Below are positions 8,378-16,627 of a DNA stretch of 64,000 nucleotides, one piece after another. Both the position numbers and the translations under genes were made by a program. The DNA lies in NCBI GenBank assembly GCA_902554355.1, contig CACDOC010000004.1, forward strand, positions 1-64,000, given 5' to 3'. The notes below the pieces were generated by a model, which was given only the letters and a program-made list of their open reading frames with translations, searched no databases and was not told the origin of the DNA. This stretch comes from an uncultured SAR86 cluster bacterium (GTDB lineage: Bacteria > Pseudomonadota > Gammaproteobacteria > Magnimaribacterales > Magnimaribacteraceae). Position 1 is the stretch's first letter. Every line of letters begins with the position of its first letter.

Positions 8378-9658
8378 ATGATTAAAAAAATATTATTATT
8401 AACAATACTACCTTTCTTTTCTATTGGTATGTTTGCTGATGGTTTAGATTCTGGAGACACAGCTTGGATATTAACTTCTACAGCTCTAGTCTTATTGATG
8501 ACGCTACCAGGTCTGTCACTCTTTTACGCGGGACTGGTAAGAAGTAAAAACGCTATTTCGGTTTTAATGCAATGTTTTGCTATTGCCTGCATAGTTTCAG
8601 TTGCTTGGGTTGTGTATGGGTACAGCCTAGCCTTTACAGAGGGCAATGCCTTTTTTGGTGGAACTAGTGCTTTCTTTTTAACTGGCATAGGTAGAGATGC
8701 TTTGGCCCCTGGCACCACCATGCCTCATTCTTTATTTGTTATCTTTCAAATGACTTTTGCAATCATCACTCCTGCACTAGTTGTTGGAGCTTTTGCAGAA
8801 AGAATGAAATTTGGCGCCATGTGTTTGTTCTCATTACTTTGGTTTACGTTTGTGTATATACCAGCTTGTCATATGATTTGGGGTGGAGGCTATTTAGCTG
8901 ACGTAAAAGATTTTGCTGGAGGTTTGGTGGTTCACCTTACTTGTGGAGTTGGAGCTTTAGTGATTGCTCTTGTCTTAGGCCCAAGAAAAGGATTCCCTTC
9001 TACGGCTATGCCCCCACACAACAGAACAATGGTTATAACCGGAGCAGCACTGCTTTGGGTCGGATGGTTCGGTTTCAATGCTGGAAGTTCTTGGGCTGCT
9101 GATGGCTTAGCTGGAATGGCAATGCTTGTAACACATATAAGTGCTGCAACAGGAGCTTTAACTTGGATGGCAATAGAATGGATCAAAGGAGGAAAACCAA
9201 CATTAGTAGGTGTAGCCACAGGTATGGTTGCTGGGTTAGCTACCATAACTCCTGCAGCTGGAAGTGTTGGACCAGAAGGCGCTTTATTGATAGGTCTAAT
9301 GGCTGGTTCAATATGTTTTTACGCTACTCAGGCTGTTAAAGGGGTATTTGGCATAGATGATTCTCTAGATGTATTTCCTGTGCATGGAGTAGGAGGAATT
9401 ATTGGAATAATAATGGTTAGTTTTGTAGGAGTTCAAGGAGGTTTCTTAGGTTCAAGTGCTGGAGAATCATGGGTACCAATGGAGCAGTTTATTATTCAAC
9501 TAAAAGGAATAGCTGTGATAGGCCTTTGGACAGCAGTAGCTTCATGGGTAATTCTGAAGATATTAGGCTCTTTAATGGCACTAAGAGTTACTGAAGAAGA
9601 AGAATATGAAGGGTTAGACGTAACTGAACATGAGGAAAGAAGTTACGATCTAGTTTAA
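8378..9658 (+). CDS. amtB: Ammonium transporter AmtB
   Basis: This 426-residue inner-membrane protein has a cleavable-looking N-terminal signal (hydrophobic run ILLLTILPFFSIGMF) and about eleven membrane helices. The twin pore histidines are recognisable in GGLVVHLTCGVGALV and in DVFPVHGVGGIIG. The selectivity and gating region with FAERMKFGA is also present. It lets ammonium cross the membrane and is normally blocked by non-uridylylated GlnK, which is encoded just upstream. The ribosome-binding site AAAGGGGA precedes the ATG at good spacing. The cytoplasmic tail is acidic (EEEEYEGLDVTEHEE). A strong terminator follows. Confidence 0.96.
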   Translation: MIKKILLLTILPFFSIGMFADGLDSGDTAWILTSTALVLLMTLPGLSLFYAGLVRSKNAISVLMQCFAIACIVSVAWVVYGYSLAFTEGNAFFGGTSAFFLTGIGRDALAPGTTMPHSLFVIFQMTFAIITPALVVGAFAERMKFGAMCLFSLLWFTFVYIPACHMIWGGGYLADVKDFAGGLVVHLTCGVGALVIALVLGPRKGFPSTAMPPHNRTMVITGAALLWVGWFGFNAGSSWAADGLAGMAMLVTHISAATGALTWMAIEWIKGGKPTLVGVATGMVAGLATITPAAGSVGPEGALLIGLMAGSICFYATQAVKGVFGIDDSLDVFPVHGVGGIIGIIMVSFVGVQGGFLGSSAGESWVPMEQFIIQLKGIAVIGLWTAVASWVILKILGSLMALRVTEEEEYEGLDVTEHEERSYDLV

Positions 9659-9670
9659 TCAAGGCATTTA

Positions 9671-9702
9671 AAAAAAACCGGCTTTTTACGGCCGGTTTTT
9701 TT
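9671..9702 (+). terminator. Strong rho-independent terminator after amtB
   Basis: A perfect 12-bp stem pairs 9671-9682 (seven A then CCGGC) with 9691-9702 (GCCGG then seven T), with an 8-nt loop. The A-rich left arm means the hairpin could also work for transcription from the other strand. It closes the glnK-amtB unit 12 bp after the stop codon. Confidence 0.9.
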
Positions 9703-9734
9703 ATGTTTACTTAATAATCAACTAGAATAAAAGC

Positions 9735-10667
9735 GTGCAGAAAAACTCTCTAATTACCATTATGGGACCTACAGGAATAGGCAAGACAGATCTAGCATTC
9801 CAGCTTTATGATTCTAGTGATGTAGAAATAATCAGCGTTGACTCAGTTCAAGTCTATAAACATCTCAACATAGGCAGCGGGAAACCAGATAAAACAGTTC
9901 TTAAAAAATATCCTCATAAACTAATAGACGTCATAGAGCCTCATGAGTCTTATTCAACAGGCAAGTTCCAAACAGACTGTATTAAGGAGATTAAAGCAAT
10001 TAATGCATCTAATAAAACCCCTCTTTTAGTAGGCGGAACCATGCTTTATTTTAAGAATCTATTTAATGGCCTGTCTGAATTACCTGAATCGACTGAAGAG
10101 ATCCGAGAAGAAGTTGAGTTAGAGTATCAACAGAAAGGTCTAAAGGCTATGCATGATTATTTAAAAGAAATTGATTCTTTATCCGCTAAAAATATTCACC
10201 CAAATGATGCTCAAAGAATAAAGCGAGCTATAGAAGTTTATAGATTAACGAATAAACCTTTATCTCTTTTACATCAAGAGAGTCTGGTAGAGATGCATGA
10301 AGATTTGAAACAATTTGATATACATCAATTTGCTATTAAGCCTAAAGATAAGGAAATTCATCGTGATAAAGTTGCAACTCGATTCCAAGACATGATAGAT
10401 AAAGGTTTGATAAATGAGGTGGAAGACTTGTTGAATAAAAAACAAATGAATTCTGGTAAATCTTCACTGAAAAGTGTTGGCTATAAACAAGTTTCAGATT
10501 ATTTAGAGGGCCATTTATCCTTTGATGAGATGATATCTAAAGCTGTAACAGCTACAAGACAACTGGCTAAAAGACAAATGACATGGCTCAGGAGTTGGAA
10601 TAGAGTAATATGGCTCCAAGAAGAATCAGGAAATAACTTAGATATAGTTTTGGATACCATTAATTAA
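9735..10667 (+). CDS. miaA: tRNA dimethylallyltransferase
   Basis: This 310-residue cytoplasmic enzyme adds a dimethylallyl group to A37 of tRNAs that read UNN codons. The P-loop GPTGIGKT is at residues 11-18, followed by ISVDSVQVYKHLNIGSGKP (target-site region) and LLVGGTMLYFKNLFNGL. The C-terminal part has SVGYKQVSDYLEG and RQLAKRQMTWLR, both conserved in MiaA. The start is GTG at 9735, the first start giving a complete P-loop domain. Its stop overlaps the hflX start by one base, so hfq, which usually lies between miaA and hflX in Gammaproteobacteria, is absent here. Confidence 0.96.
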   Translation: MQKNSLITIMGPTGIGKTDLAFQLYDSSDVEIISVDSVQVYKHLNIGSGKPDKTVLKKYPHKLIDVIEPHESYSTGKFQTDCIKEIKAINASNKTPLLVGGTMLYFKNLFNGLSELPESTEEIREEVELEYQQKGLKAMHDYLKEIDSLSAKNIHPNDAQRIKRAIEVYRLTNKPLSLLHQESLVEMHEDLKQFDIHQFAIKPKDKEIHRDKVATRFQDMIDKGLINEVEDLLNKKQMNSGKSSLKSVGYKQVSDYLEGHLSFDEMISKAVTATRQLAKRQMTWLRSWNRVIWLQEESGNNLDIVLDTIN

Positions 10668-11971
10668 TGATAGAGAGGTTAAATGTTGAACCTGTATCTG
10701 TGATAGTCCACATGGACAGATATTTAATTGGTTCTGAAAACCTTTCTTTAAATGCTAAAGAAGAATTTACAGAATTATGTAGATCTTCAGGTTCTAACAT
10801 AGGTGCTGAAGTATTTGGAAAAATTGATAAACCAACTTCTAATTACTTTGTTAAGGCAGGCAAAGTAGAAGAAATTAAAGCATTGGTTAAAGAGTTATGT
10901 GCTGATTTAGTAATCTTTAACAACACCCTATCTCCTTCACAAGAAAGGAATTTAGAAAAAGAATTCGGTGCACGAGTTTTAGATAGAACATCCTTGATAT
11001 TAGATATATTTGCTACTCGAGCGACAAGTCATATAGGTAAACTTCAAGTAGAACTTGCTCAGTTAACACATCTTTCAACTAGACTCGTTAGAGGATGGAG
11101 CCACCTTGAAAGACAAAAGGGTGGAATAGGTCTTAGAGGGCCAGGAGAAACTCAGCTTGAAACGGATAGAAGGTTAATTGGACAGAGAATTAAGAGTATC
11201 AAAAAAAGGTTAGATAAAGCTCATAATCAGAAAGAAGTTAATCGATATTCAAGAAAAAAAGGGAAGAATCAAGTGGTTGCTCTCGTTGGCTACACCAATG
11301 CAGGTAAAACCACATTATTTAATTGCTTAACCCAAAACATGCTCTATGCTGCTGATAAACCTTTTGCTACTTTAGATTCTGTTACTAGAAAGAACTCTAT
11401 TCCTAATTTGAAGGATATTCTTTTCTCAGACACAGTTGGCTTTATCTCTGATCTACCCACTCAATTAATAGAATCCTTTAAGGCCACTTTGGATGATTTA
11501 AGAACAGCTGATCTGCTTCTGCATGTTGTGGATATATCTGATAAGGACCATAGGTTTAAGGTTAAGGAAGTGATGAAACTACTTGAAGAGCTGGGCTTAT
11601 CAGATATTCCTATCCTTAGAGTTAATAATAAGAGTGATAAAGCAAATTTATCTAGTCTAGATCAACTTTCTGCAACTAAATCAGATCAAGTTTGGATTTC
11701 AGCTGAAAACGAAGATGGCTTTGAAGGTTTATTTAATTCAATTAATTCATTTCTCTTTGGCAGAGAACAGAAAAAATGGGTAACTCTTTTCCCTGAATTG
11801 GGTTGGTTAAGGGCTAAACTATATTCATCAGGAAGTGTAATTGAAGAAAGAACATCTGATTCAGGTCTGATACAATTACAAATTAAGAGCAATGAGGATG
11901 AGCTCGAGAAGTTAAAACTTATCAAAGGATTTAAAGTTTTAAATAATCAATTAACAAAGGAAGCAATTTAG
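10667..11971 (+). CDS. hflX: Ribosome-associated GTPase HflX
   Basis: This 434-residue GTPase binds the 50S subunit and helps split or rescue stalled ribosomes. The N-terminal HflX-specific domain includes SPSQERNLEKEFGARVLDRT and the glycine-rich linker GGIGLRGPGETQLETDRR. The G domain starts with GYTNAGKTT (residues 208-216), then DTVGFISDLP (G3) and NNKSDKA (G4). It is translationally coupled to miaA (TAATG) and precedes hflK by 2 bp. HflX acts alone biochemically; linkage with hflKC is traditional gene order and does not imply a complex. Confidence 0.96.
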   Translation: MIERLNVEPVSVIVHMDRYLIGSENLSLNAKEEFTELCRSSGSNIGAEVFGKIDKPTSNYFVKAGKVEEIKALVKELCADLVIFNNTLSPSQERNLEKEFGARVLDRTSLILDIFATRATSHIGKLQVELAQLTHLSTRLVRGWSHLERQKGGIGLRGPGETQLETDRRLIGQRIKSIKKRLDKAHNQKEVNRYSRKKGKNQVVALVGYTNAGKTTLFNCLTQNMLYAADKPFATLDSVTRKNSIPNLKDILFSDTVGFISDLPTQLIESFKATLDDLRTADLLLHVVDISDKDHRFKVKEVMKLLEELGLSDIPILRVNNKSDKANLSSLDQLSATKSDQVWISAENEDGFEGLFNSINSFLFGREQKKWVTLFPELGWLRAKLYSSGSVIEERTSDSGLIQLQIKSNEDELEKLKLIKGFKVLNNQLTKEAI

Positions 11972-11973
11972 AT

Positions 11974-13101
11974 ATGTCTTGGAATGGAAATGATAATAAT
12001 AAAGATCCTTGGGGTAGAGAGGCTCCCCCTGAGATTGATGATGTAATTAAAAAAGCTAAAGAAACAATAAATTCTATTTTTGGCGGTGGTGGATCTTCTG
12101 AAGATGGTTCAGGAGGGTTCAGTAAGAAAAATTTCACAACGGCTTTAGTTATTTTGGTTCTTGGTTATGTAACTTTCGGTATTTACCAAGTTGAAGAGGC
12201 AGAAAGGTCAGTGGTATTAAGGCTAGGTAAGTTTCAGGAAATAAAAGGTCCAGGGTTGCGCTGGAATCCTCCCATAGTAGATAGTTGGGAGATTGTAGAC
12301 GTAGTTAGAGTAAGGCCACATAGACACGACGCACTAATGTTGACTAAGGATGAGAATATCGTAGATGTTACAGTTTCTGTGCAGTATCAAATAGCTGATC
12401 CTATGAAGTACGTTCTGGATATAAGGGATGCTGATGCAAGTCTTGCTCAAGCAACTGAGAGTGCACTTAGACATGTTGTTGGAGGATCTATAATGGATGA
12501 CGCCTTAACAACTGGTCGTGAATTAATAGCACAGGAAGTTAGAGGTAGGTTACAGAATTACCTAGATAGGTACAGCACTGGATTAGAGGTACTAATTGTA
12601 AATATAGAAGACTCTTCTCCACCTAATCAAGTACAAGAAGCATTTGATGATGTTATTAAAGCTAGAGAAGATGAAGTCAGAGCTAGGAATGAGGCAGAGA
12701 CTTACGCAAATGGATTAGTTCCTGAAGCTAGAGGTCAAGCTCAAAGGATGCTTCAAGACGCAGAAGCTTATAAAGAGCAGGTAATTTCAGAGGCACAGGG
12801 TGATGCGGCTAGATTTAGTCTTCTGTTAGCTGAATACCAGAAGGCTCCTGATGTGACAAGAAATAGGCTTTATTTAGAGTCCATACAAGGAGTTATGTCT
12901 AACAGCACAAAGGTCATGGTTGATGTTGAGGGTGGCAATAACATCTTGTACTTACCCTTAGACAAGATTGCACAATCTGCTAGAGGAGTTGAACAGTTAA
13001 ATATTCCGGAAACATCTAATAATTCTACTTCTATTAGAGACTTAACTAATCAAGTTATAGAAGAAATTAGAAGAAGGAATAGGCAAGAGGAGAGAAGGTA
13101 A
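11974..13101 (+). CDS. hflK: HflK, FtsH-protease modulator (band 7/SPFH protein)
   Basis: This 375-residue inner-membrane protein forms, with HflC, the large SPFH cage that surrounds FtsH. The N-terminal cytoplasmic stretch is rich in Gly, Asn and Pro (GREAPPEIDDV, then a GGGGSSEDGSGG linker) as in other HflK proteins. It is followed by one membrane helix (TALVILVLGYVTFGIYQV) and the SPFH domain with ERSVVLRLGKF and GPGLRWNPP. Long Ala/Glu-rich helices follow (ARNEAETYANGLVPEARGQA). The hflC start overlaps its stop by one base, so the two are co-translated, as expected for an equimolar complex. Confidence 0.95.
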   Translation: MSWNGNDNNKDPWGREAPPEIDDVIKKAKETINSIFGGGGSSEDGSGGFSKKNFTTALVILVLGYVTFGIYQVEEAERSVVLRLGKFQEIKGPGLRWNPPIVDSWEIVDVVRVRPHRHDALMLTKDENIVDVTVSVQYQIADPMKYVLDIRDADASLAQATESALRHVVGGSIMDDALTTGRELIAQEVRGRLQNYLDRYSTGLEVLIVNIEDSSPPNQVQEAFDDVIKAREDEVRARNEAETYANGLVPEARGQAQRMLQDAEAYKEQVISEAQGDAARFSLLLAEYQKAPDVTRNRLYLESIQGVMSNSTKVMVDVEGGNNILYLPLDKIAQSARGVEQLNIPETSNNSTSIRDLTNQVIEEIRRRNRQEERR

Positions 13102-13973
13102 TGTTAAAAAGAATCTCATTAGGAGTATTATTTTTAGGGTTTGTTTTATTAACTCAATCAATCTTTGTAGTAAAAGAAACCGAAAGAGCCGTTAAGTTAA
13201 GATTCGGTGAAATAGTTGAATATGACGTTGAGCCAGGCCTTCACTTTAAGCTTCCTGTAGTGAACACAGTAAGAAAGTTTGATGCACGAATTTTAACTTT
13301 AGATGCAGCACCACAAAGTTACCTGACTTCAGAGAAGAAGGCCCTGACCGTGGATTCTTTTGTTAAATGGAGGGTCAGTGACGTTGCTAAATATTACACA
13401 ACCACTGGAGGAGATGAAGAAAGGCTAAGAAGACTGCTTATACAGAGGGTTGATGCAGGTCTAAGAAACGAATTCGGTACCAGAACAGTTAAAGAAGTTG
13501 TATCTGGTCAAAGAGATGAACTTATGGACAAGTTATCGAATCAATTGAACCTAATTGCTATAGATGAGCTAGGAGTGGAAGTTATAGATCTAAGGGTTAA
13601 GAAGATTGATTTGCCGCCTGAAGTTAGTGAATCAGTATTCAACAGAATGAGAACTGAAAGGGAAAGGTTAGCTAAAGAGCTTAGAGCTCAAGGAAATGAG
13701 GTTGCAGAAAAGATCAGAGCAACAGCTGATAAAGATAAAACCATAATTTTAGCTGATGCTTATAGAGAAGCTGAAGAGATTAAAGGTAATGGAGATGCTA
13801 TAGCAACGGCAACATATGCTAATGCTTATTCAAAGGATCCAGAGTTTTATGACTTCACAAGGAGTTTAAAAGCCTACCAATCTACTTTTGAAAGTAAGTC
13901 AGATATTTTATTAATTAATCCAGATAGTGATTTTTTTAAATATCTTGATGATTCTAAAGCTCAGAATAAATAA
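13101..13973 (+). CDS. hflC: HflC, FtsH-protease modulator (band 7/SPFH protein)
   Basis: The 290-residue partner of HflK. It has an N-terminal membrane helix (ISLGVLFLGFVLLTQSIFVV), then the SPFH domain starting ETERAVKLRFGEIV and EPGLHFKLPVVNTVRKFDARI. A helical region follows with RMRTERERLAKELRAQG and a C-terminal part with DPEFYDFTRSLKAYQ, all typical of HflC. It starts at the TAATG junction with hflK, and hisZ begins directly after its stop (TAAATG). The K-C pair limits FtsH access to membrane substrates. Nothing unusual is seen. Confidence 0.95.
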   Translation: MLKRISLGVLFLGFVLLTQSIFVVKETERAVKLRFGEIVEYDVEPGLHFKLPVVNTVRKFDARILTLDAAPQSYLTSEKKALTVDSFVKWRVSDVAKYYTTTGGDEERLRRLLIQRVDAGLRNEFGTRTVKEVVSGQRDELMDKLSNQLNLIAIDELGVEVIDLRVKKIDLPPEVSESVFNRMRTERERLAKELRAQGNEVAEKIRATADKDKTIILADAYREAEEIKGNGDAIATATYANAYSKDPEFYDFTRSLKAYQSTFESKSDILLINPDSDFFKYLDDSKAQNK

Positions 13974-14954
13974 ATGAATTCTAAGGTGCGCTGGAGTCTT
14001 CCAGATGGCGTTGATGAATTGCTCGCACCTAAAGCACTAGAGGTTGAAAAATTAAGAAGAAAACTTATAGACCTTTATGTTGCTGCAAATTATGAGTTTA
14101 TTATCCCGCCCCTATTAGAATTGTCAGAAACTCTTGGTGGAGAGGCTCACGAAGAAATAAGTTCTTATGCTTTTAGCTTTCAAGACGATTTAACTGGAAA
14201 AGAATTATCTATTCGACCTGATATATCGGAACAAGCCTCTCGGATAGATGCTTATCGAATATCCTCTAAAGATGTTATTAGGTTATGTTATGCAGGAGAC
14301 GTTGTAAAAAGAAGAGCTTCTAAAGTTCTTAGATCGAGAACAACAATACAAGTTGGTGCAGAAATATTTGGAGATTCTTCCATAGACTCCGACCTAGAAA
14401 GCATCAACCTTATGATTAAAAGTCTTCAAGAAGTGGGTCTTAAAGATATAACACTAAGTTTAGGGCACGCAGGTTTTACTGCTACTATTTTAGCCTTGTT
14501 TCAAGATCTAGATGATTCAACCTTTTCTCAGTTAGAAGAGGCTTTAATTAGAAAATCTAAATCTGATATAACTAATATCATTCCTTCAGATGACAAAAAT
14601 CTACCATTACTAATAGACCTTTGTGACATGTACGGTTCAGAAGAAATAATTGACAAAGCAAAGGATGCCTATAAAGCATTAGGAACTAATGTAATTGGTT
14701 ACTTGGAACATTTATCGCAAATAATTCAGAAATTAAAGTTTGATGAGTCTATAAAGGTTCACGTTGATTTGGGAGAGGTTCAGGGATTTAAATATCATAA
14801 CGGTATTGTATTTTCAGCTTACTCTGGATCAGCGGGTTATGCTTTAGCTAAAGGCGGAAGATATGATGGTTTAAGAAAGACAGAAGATGAGGATAGACCG
14901 GCAATTGGCTTTGATTTAGATTTAATTGCAGTTTCAAATATTAAGGAAAATTAA
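13974..14954 (+). CDS. hisZ: ATP phosphoribosyltransferase regulatory subunit HisZ
   Basis: This 326-residue protein resembles the catalytic core of histidyl-tRNA synthetase but lacks the anticodon-binding domain, as HisZ does. Class II motifs are visible: FIIPPLLELSETLG (motif 1 area), LSIRPDISEQASRI and RLCYAGDVVKRR (motif 2 area), and AKGGRYDGL near the C terminus (motif 3 area). HisZ joins the short form of HisG in the first step of histidine synthesis, so the genome should encode a short HisG elsewhere. The hflC-hisZ-purA order with abutting stop/start codons is common in Gammaproteobacteria. Confidence 0.93.
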   Translation: MNSKVRWSLPDGVDELLAPKALEVEKLRRKLIDLYVAANYEFIIPPLLELSETLGGEAHEEISSYAFSFQDDLTGKELSIRPDISEQASRIDAYRISSKDVIRLCYAGDVVKRRASKVLRSRTTIQVGAEIFGDSSIDSDLESINLMIKSLQEVGLKDITLSLGHAGFTATILALFQDLDDSTFSQLEEALIRKSKSDITNIIPSDDKNLPLLIDLCDMYGSEEIIDKAKDAYKALGTNVIGYLEHLSQIIQKLKFDESIKVHVDLGEVQGFKYHNGIVFSAYSGSAGYALAKGGRYDGLRKTEDEDRPAIGFDLDLIAVSNIKEN

Positions 14955-16238
14955 ATGACAAAAACTATTTCGTTATTAGGACTACAGTGGGGTGACGAAG
15001 GTAAAGGAAAGGTAGTGGATCATTTAGCAAAAGATCTTGATGCAGCTATTAGGTATCAAGGTGGTCATAATGCTGGGCATACACTAATCGTGGAAGGAAA
15101 GAAGATAGTCTTTCATCTATTGCCTTCAGCAATATGCCATGACGATATTCATTGTTATATTGGTAGAGGCGTGGTCGTCAGTTTAGATGCACTTTTTGAA
15201 GAAATTGAGGAAGCTCAAGAGGTTATAGGAAATATCGAAGACAGGTTAACAGTCAGTTCCGCTTGCAGCCTTATACAGCCTTATCATATTAAGCTAGATC
15301 AATTAAGAGAAGGATCAAAGAAACTCACCAAAATAGGCACCACTGGAAGAGGAATAGGTACGGCCTATGAGGACAGAGTAGGTAGACGTTCCATTAGAGT
15401 GGCTGACTTATACGACGAAAAAAAACTCAAAGATAAGCTAGAAGAGGTCTTAGATTTTTACAATTCAATTTTTAAACATTCTTTCGGCTCTGAAGAAATA
15501 GATTTAAATGAATTGTTTGAAAAAAATTTAATTCAAGGAGAGAAACTTAAACCTTATGTGGGTAATGTTATTCAAGAAGTAAGGGATTTGCAGGAAGCAA
15601 ACAGAAAAATATTATTCGAAGGTGCTCAAGGTGCTTTGCTAGACGTAAGCTTAGGAACTTATCCTTACGTAACATCCAGCAACTCTTCAGTTGGAGGGAT
15701 AGCTTCTGGAATAGGCATGAGTCCAACAGACATAGATTATTCTCTTGGAATAGCTAAAGCTTATACGACAAGAGTTGGAGAAGGGCCTTTTCCAACTGAA
15801 TTATTTGATGATGTAGGTGCTTTTTTAGCAGAGAAAGGAGGAGAGGTCGGGGCAACTACTGGAAGACCAAGGAGATGTGGTTGGTTGGATGCTTTTTTGC
15901 TTTCTCATACCGTCAAACTAAATGGCATTGACGGTCTTTGTATAACCAAGATAGATGTATTGGATGGCCTAGAGACCATAAAGGTTTGTACAGATTATTC
16001 TAGTGATATGAGCAAACCTGAATTATTAGAAACTTTGACCTTAGAAGAAGTTGAGCCCATTTATACAGAATATAAAGGATGGGACGAACCAACAGCTGGA
16101 AAACAATCTTTTGATGAATTGAATGATATGGCAAAAGAGTTTATTCTAAATATTGAAGAACTTTGCAATGTTCCTGTGATTATGATTTCTACAGGCCCTA
16201 AAAGAGAAGATACTATTATTAGAAAATACCCACTGTGA
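14955..16238 (+). CDS. purA: Adenylosuccinate synthetase
   Basis: This 427-residue enzyme uses GTP to couple IMP and aspartate in the first committed step to AMP. The P-loop-like QWGDEGKGK is at residues 11-19, followed by the IMP-binding GGHNAGHT. TTGRGIGTAYEDRVGRRSIR and the substrate loop with VGATTGRPRRCGWLD are present, as is the guanine-recognition region TKIDVLDGL. Its start touches the hisZ stop (TAAATG). Length matches E. coli PurA. Nothing unusual. Confidence 0.97.
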   Translation: MTKTISLLGLQWGDEGKGKVVDHLAKDLDAAIRYQGGHNAGHTLIVEGKKIVFHLLPSAICHDDIHCYIGRGVVVSLDALFEEIEEAQEVIGNIEDRLTVSSACSLIQPYHIKLDQLREGSKKLTKIGTTGRGIGTAYEDRVGRRSIRVADLYDEKKLKDKLEEVLDFYNSIFKHSFGSEEIDLNELFEKNLIQGEKLKPYVGNVIQEVRDLQEANRKILFEGAQGALLDVSLGTYPYVTSSNSSVGGIASGIGMSPTDIDYSLGIAKAYTTRVGEGPFPTELFDDVGAFLAEKGGEVGATTGRPRRCGWLDAFLLSHTVKLNGIDGLCITKIDVLDGLETIKVCTDYSSDMSKPELLETLTLEEVEPIYTEYKGWDEPTAGKQSFDELNDMAKEFILNIEELCNVPVIMISTGPKREDTIIRKYPL

Positions 16239-16239
16239 T

Positions 16240-16620
16240 ATGAAATTTCTTAACGTTTTAATATTAATTCTGCCTTTAAGTCTATTTACTGAAGAGATTA
16301 CTTACAAAGAAGGTGATTCTTTTCAATCCACAAAATCACGTTCTTTAGTTCTCTATGAATATAAAGCAGATGCCTCTAGGGTTAACATAGCTCTTAGATT
16401 TGCATTTAACGTTGAAGAATTTATGGAATACGCTGCGGTGGATTCAAGGGATATTTACAAGGTAAGGAAGGGAGATACCTTTGTTATAACAGAAAGTTTA
16501 TATGACGGTGATATCTTTAGGGTTACTCTAACTAGCAAAAAAACTAATAACGACAAATATTTCATTCTTTCAAAAGATTTAAAAGATAAGTCCCTAACTC
16601 AAATACAAGTAGAAACTTAA
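16240..16620 (+). CDS. Small exported protein of unknown function
   Basis: I do not recognise a family. The 126-residue product starts with a short signal-peptide-like segment (MKFLNVLILILPLSLFTEE), so it is probably periplasmic. The mature part is about 107 residues, charged, with no cysteine and predicted beta character (VNIALRFAFNVEEFMEYAAV, then alternating hydrophobic and charged stretches). It starts one base after the purA stop and ends 7 bp before the DUF3604 gene, so it probably belongs to the same transcript. It may be a partner of the large exported DUF3604 protein, but only position supports this. Confidence 0.6.
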   Translation: MKFLNVLILILPLSLFTEEITYKEGDSFQSTKSRSLVLYEYKADASRVNIALRFAFNVEEFMEYAAVDSRDIYKVRKGDTFVITESLYDGDIFRVTLTSKKTNNDKYFILSKDLKDKSLTQIQVET

Positions 16621-16627
16621 ACTATCG

